NCBI GenBank assembly: GCA_030141605.1
Contig: JAQGDQ010000078.1
Coordinates: forward strand, 622,001-642,834
Length of the DNA stretch: 20,834 nucleotides
Direction of reading: 5' to 3'
Source: Tubiluchus corallicola
Lineage: Eukaryota; Priapulida; Priapulimorpha; Priapulimorphida; Tubiluchidae
Positions 19,601 through 20,834 of this stretch are shown piece by piece. The position numbers and the translations under genes were made by a program. Under the pieces are notes generated by a model, which was given only the letters and a program-made list of their open reading frames with translations, was not told where the DNA came from and searched no databases. How positions within the stretch are numbered: the stretch's first letter is position 1; every line of letters begins with the position of its first letter.

Positions 19601-20827
19601 ATAGCATTATTAATTTTTGTGACAATTTTTTAGTGTTTTTGGCCAGGTATTTGTTAATAGCTGTAGTGAAATATAGCTTATAAACTTCTAGGCAGCTTTC
19701 ATCGCTGTCTGCTATTTTCGTACTCTAGTTTTATTGACAAGCACAGCTTTTTCGTTAACTACTCCATGACTACGTCAGTACACACATCAAATGTCAATGA
19801 ATTTGAAGCCCACAGTTAACAACATGGTGATTTGCAATTGTGTGCATTGTTGCATAACGCGACAAAAATTAAGGAAAAAACACAAAGGTTCCAATTACTC
19901 ATACTAAGCATTAATTGCCTTCAAAACACTGCTTTGTAGTTATTGTATAACACATATAATTTGAACTCGATTAACCTGGATTAACTAAATTACTGTTCAT
20001 TCGCCAATTATATTGATTTATACCTGGTTATAATCTGAATTAATTCGATTGATCGCTCATCATTAATATTATTTCAATTTTGTGTTAATATTTTTTCTCT
20101 AGGAGCACACCCAGCAATGCAACAACAACGGGCTGCCAGTATATATAAGCAACCACCACAGCAGAGTATGATGTCTGTAAGTTGGAAGATTTTTTAACAG
20201 CTTGCTAAAACTGTATTTACCCTCATAAGATTGAGTGTTATAATTTCATTTATCATAACTACTATGTTTCTACCACTTTTCAGAGAGGTAAAAAGTAGCA
20301 CTATGTTTGTTGCATCTAAAAGGGTGATAAAGTGAATTACTATTAAAATTTGCTACTTATATTGTTGATTAGTTTAACTTGTATAGTTACTTAGTTTGGA
20401 CCGCTCTTCATTTTTTATTATTTTATGCCAATCTTTAGTCTTGTACGATGGACCAAATGTCTATGGATGGCTGTAGTTATGAACAGTGAAAGTATTTTGA
20501 ATCTTTGTTAATGTTTTATATTATTAATTATATTAAGACTTTTCATAGGCTTAGTAATTCATTTCTGTTCTTTATTATATTTTCAATATTGCTGACAAGT
20601 TTTGATTAGCATACTCACATTGCTATGCTGTTTTATGTAAGCTTTGCTTTGTTGTAAATTTGTATATTTTGTTTCTAATTAGGGACACGGAAAACGTCCT
20701 CGCAGTCCGTCACCAACACCTGCTACCGGTTACCAATCAGGATCATATAAAGCACAGACAACGAAACCGTTTCAAGGTCCAAGTTCCAACTTTCCTGACA
20801 GTAAAACTACATATTCTTCACCACAGA
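16577..20827 (+). CDS. GPS2: G protein pathway suppressor 2, six coding exons, 3' end outside the window
   Basis: GPS2 is a nuclear subunit of the NCoR/SMRT-TBL1-HDAC3 corepressor complex; in vertebrates it also restrains JNK signalling and Lys63 ubiquitin chains. Exons 16577-16670, 17048-17142, 18744-18865, 19085-19152, 20103-20176 and 20683-20827 join in frame into 199 codons plus one base. Residues 1-9 (MPALIERPK) match human MPALLERPK. Residues 55-92 (MTIEQTKEQ, then LFLQLKKVLHEE) match the human coiled coil MSLEETKEQ...LFLQLKKVLHEE, which binds SMRT and TBL1. Residues 33-100 are charged and heptad-like. After residue 104 the protein is Gln-, Pro- and Ser-rich, with a basic KRPRSPSP near 155-162 that could be a nuclear signal. 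The human protein is 327 residues, so roughly a third to two fifths is missing. No breaks seen. Confidence 0.95.
16678..16731 (+). repeat. tRNA-like fragment in GPS2 intron 1
   Basis: GGGTTCGAATCCC is a perfect Pol III B box/T-arm, followed by AGCTGAGGTCA, whose end pairs with TGACC upstream (GGTCA/TGACC). Only about 50 nt separate the halves, so the D and anticodon arms are not complete. It is most likely a deleted tRNA pseudogene or SINE head. It begins about 8 bases after the exon 1 donor. Confidence 0.4.
17048..17142 (+). CDS. GPS2: GPS2 coding exon 2 (residues 32-63)
   Basis: Encodes EQEADAANQRLRKEKELQ, then MTIEQTKEQ, the start of the coiled coil. Acceptor tttttag ends at 17047; donor gtgaac begins at 17143. 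The frame is open upstream into the intron, but the extra residues do not match the family. Confidence 0.93.
17588..18467 (+). mobile_element. Non-autonomous pogo/Tigger-like DNA transposon, 880 bp (copy A), in GPS2 intron 2
   Basis: The ends are perfect 26-bp inverted repeats beginning CAGTAGGCGCCACTTAATAG and continuing ACTCAC. TA stands outside both (17586-17587 and 18468-18469), the target duplication typical of the Tc1/mariner superfamily. The CAGT start and the GTTAACCG-like and TTTGGGACC-like subterminal wording resemble pogo/Tigger ends. There is no transposase frame, so it depends on an autonomous relative. The right end has five copies of a 16-bp motif that the left end lacks. A degenerate relative lies at 341 to about 764. 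Confidence 0.9.
18325..18458 (+). repeat. Subterminal motif array at the right end of copy A
   Basis: The motif TTGAGTCWATTAMSCG occurs at 18325, 18348, 18410, 18427 and 18443. The last copy merges into the terminal inverted repeat. Counterparts remain in copy B (about 351-490) with mutations. Such arrays are often transposase binding sites; that role is inferred. Confidence 0.85.
18744..18865 (+). CDS. GPS2: GPS2 coding exon 3 (residues 64-103 and part of 104)
   Basis: Encodes LAELDKKLETLKHEKHE, then LFLQLKKVLHEEGNRRK, the most conserved block of the family and the core of its corepressor-binding coiled coil. Acceptor gtacag ends at 18743; donor gtatgt begins at 18866. Confidence 0.96.
19085..19152 (+). 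CDS. GPS2: GPS2 coding exon 4 (part of 104, residues 105-126, part of 127)
   Basis: Encodes EIIPNPYHMSGQVPGPQ and then HIFLQ. Acceptor ttgcag ends at 19084; donor gtaact begins at 19153. Supported mainly by exact phase fit on both sides and good splice sites, as this part of GPS2 is weakly conserved. Confidence 0.82.
19201..19311 (+). other. Small acidic open frame in GPS2 intron 4
   Basis: ATG-initiated frame of 36 codons reading MAVTDSSSEWHSSECGNDYS, then DSDLQGDVDI and a short hydrophobic end. The Ser/Asp/Glu-rich opening is of the kind seen at the start of some transposase proteins, such as piggyBac, but it is too short to assign. It may be chance. Confidence 0.15.
20103..20176 (+). CDS. 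GPS2: GPS2 coding exon 5 (part of 127, residues 128-151)
   Basis: Encodes AHPAMQQQRAASIYKQPPQQ and then SMMS, Gln-rich as in the second half of the family. Acceptor ctctag ends at 20102; donor gtaagt begins at 20177. Phase fits both neighbours. Confidence 0.83.
20683..20827 (+). CDS. GPS2: GPS2 coding exon 6 (residues 152-199 and one base)
   Basis: Encodes GHGKRPRSPSPTPATGYQSG and a Ser/Thr/Pro/Gln-rich continuation. It ends at CAGA before gtaagtt, seven bases from the window edge. The acceptor is ttctaattag. The rest of the gene lies to the right. Confidence 0.85.
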
Positions 20828-20834
20828 GTAAGTT

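Overview
This is eukaryotic, AT-rich nuclear DNA from an animal, most likely an invertebrate. The two recognisable genes are both split by GT-AG introns and read with the standard code, and the DNA between them holds decayed LINE retrotransposons, a TA-flanked DNA transposon, minisatellites and microsatellites. The phylum cannot be fixed from the sequence.

Layout: positions 51-7781 on the minus strand carry a complete coding region for hydroxymethylbilane synthase (HMBS, porphobilinogen deaminase, third enzyme of haem synthesis). It has nine coding exons that join without a frame break into 359 residues, with all tested catalytic residues present. Its introns hold a degenerate pogo/Tigger-like element (341 to about 764), a 58-nt near-perfect hairpin (3614-3671), a 23-bp minisatellite (5831-6017) and a 46-bp minisatellite (6427-6741). 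The two minisatellites lie on either side of a 50-nt exon.

Positions 16577-20827 on the plus strand carry the first six coding exons of GPS2 (G protein pathway suppressor 2), a subunit of the NCoR/SMRT-HDAC3 corepressor complex. The gene runs off the right edge. GPS2 intron 2 contains a better-preserved 880-bp copy of the same pogo/Tigger-like family, with 26-bp perfect terminal inverted repeats and TA on both sides.

The two genes point away from each other and are separated by about 8.8 kb. That interval contains a plus-strand LINE tail (about 8060-8557), a short minus-strand LINE tail (8702-8851), a longer minus-strand LINE relic with recognisable reverse transcriptase motifs (about 9910-12178), a (TATCA)29 microsatellite and a tandem duplication. 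The rest shows no gene I can defend.

The two host genes act in unrelated processes (haem synthesis and transcriptional corepression), and I see no evidence that they work together. I found no new biological system. The most unusual items are the asymmetric ends of the DNA transposon, the higher-order 23-bp minisatellite and the intronic hairpin.
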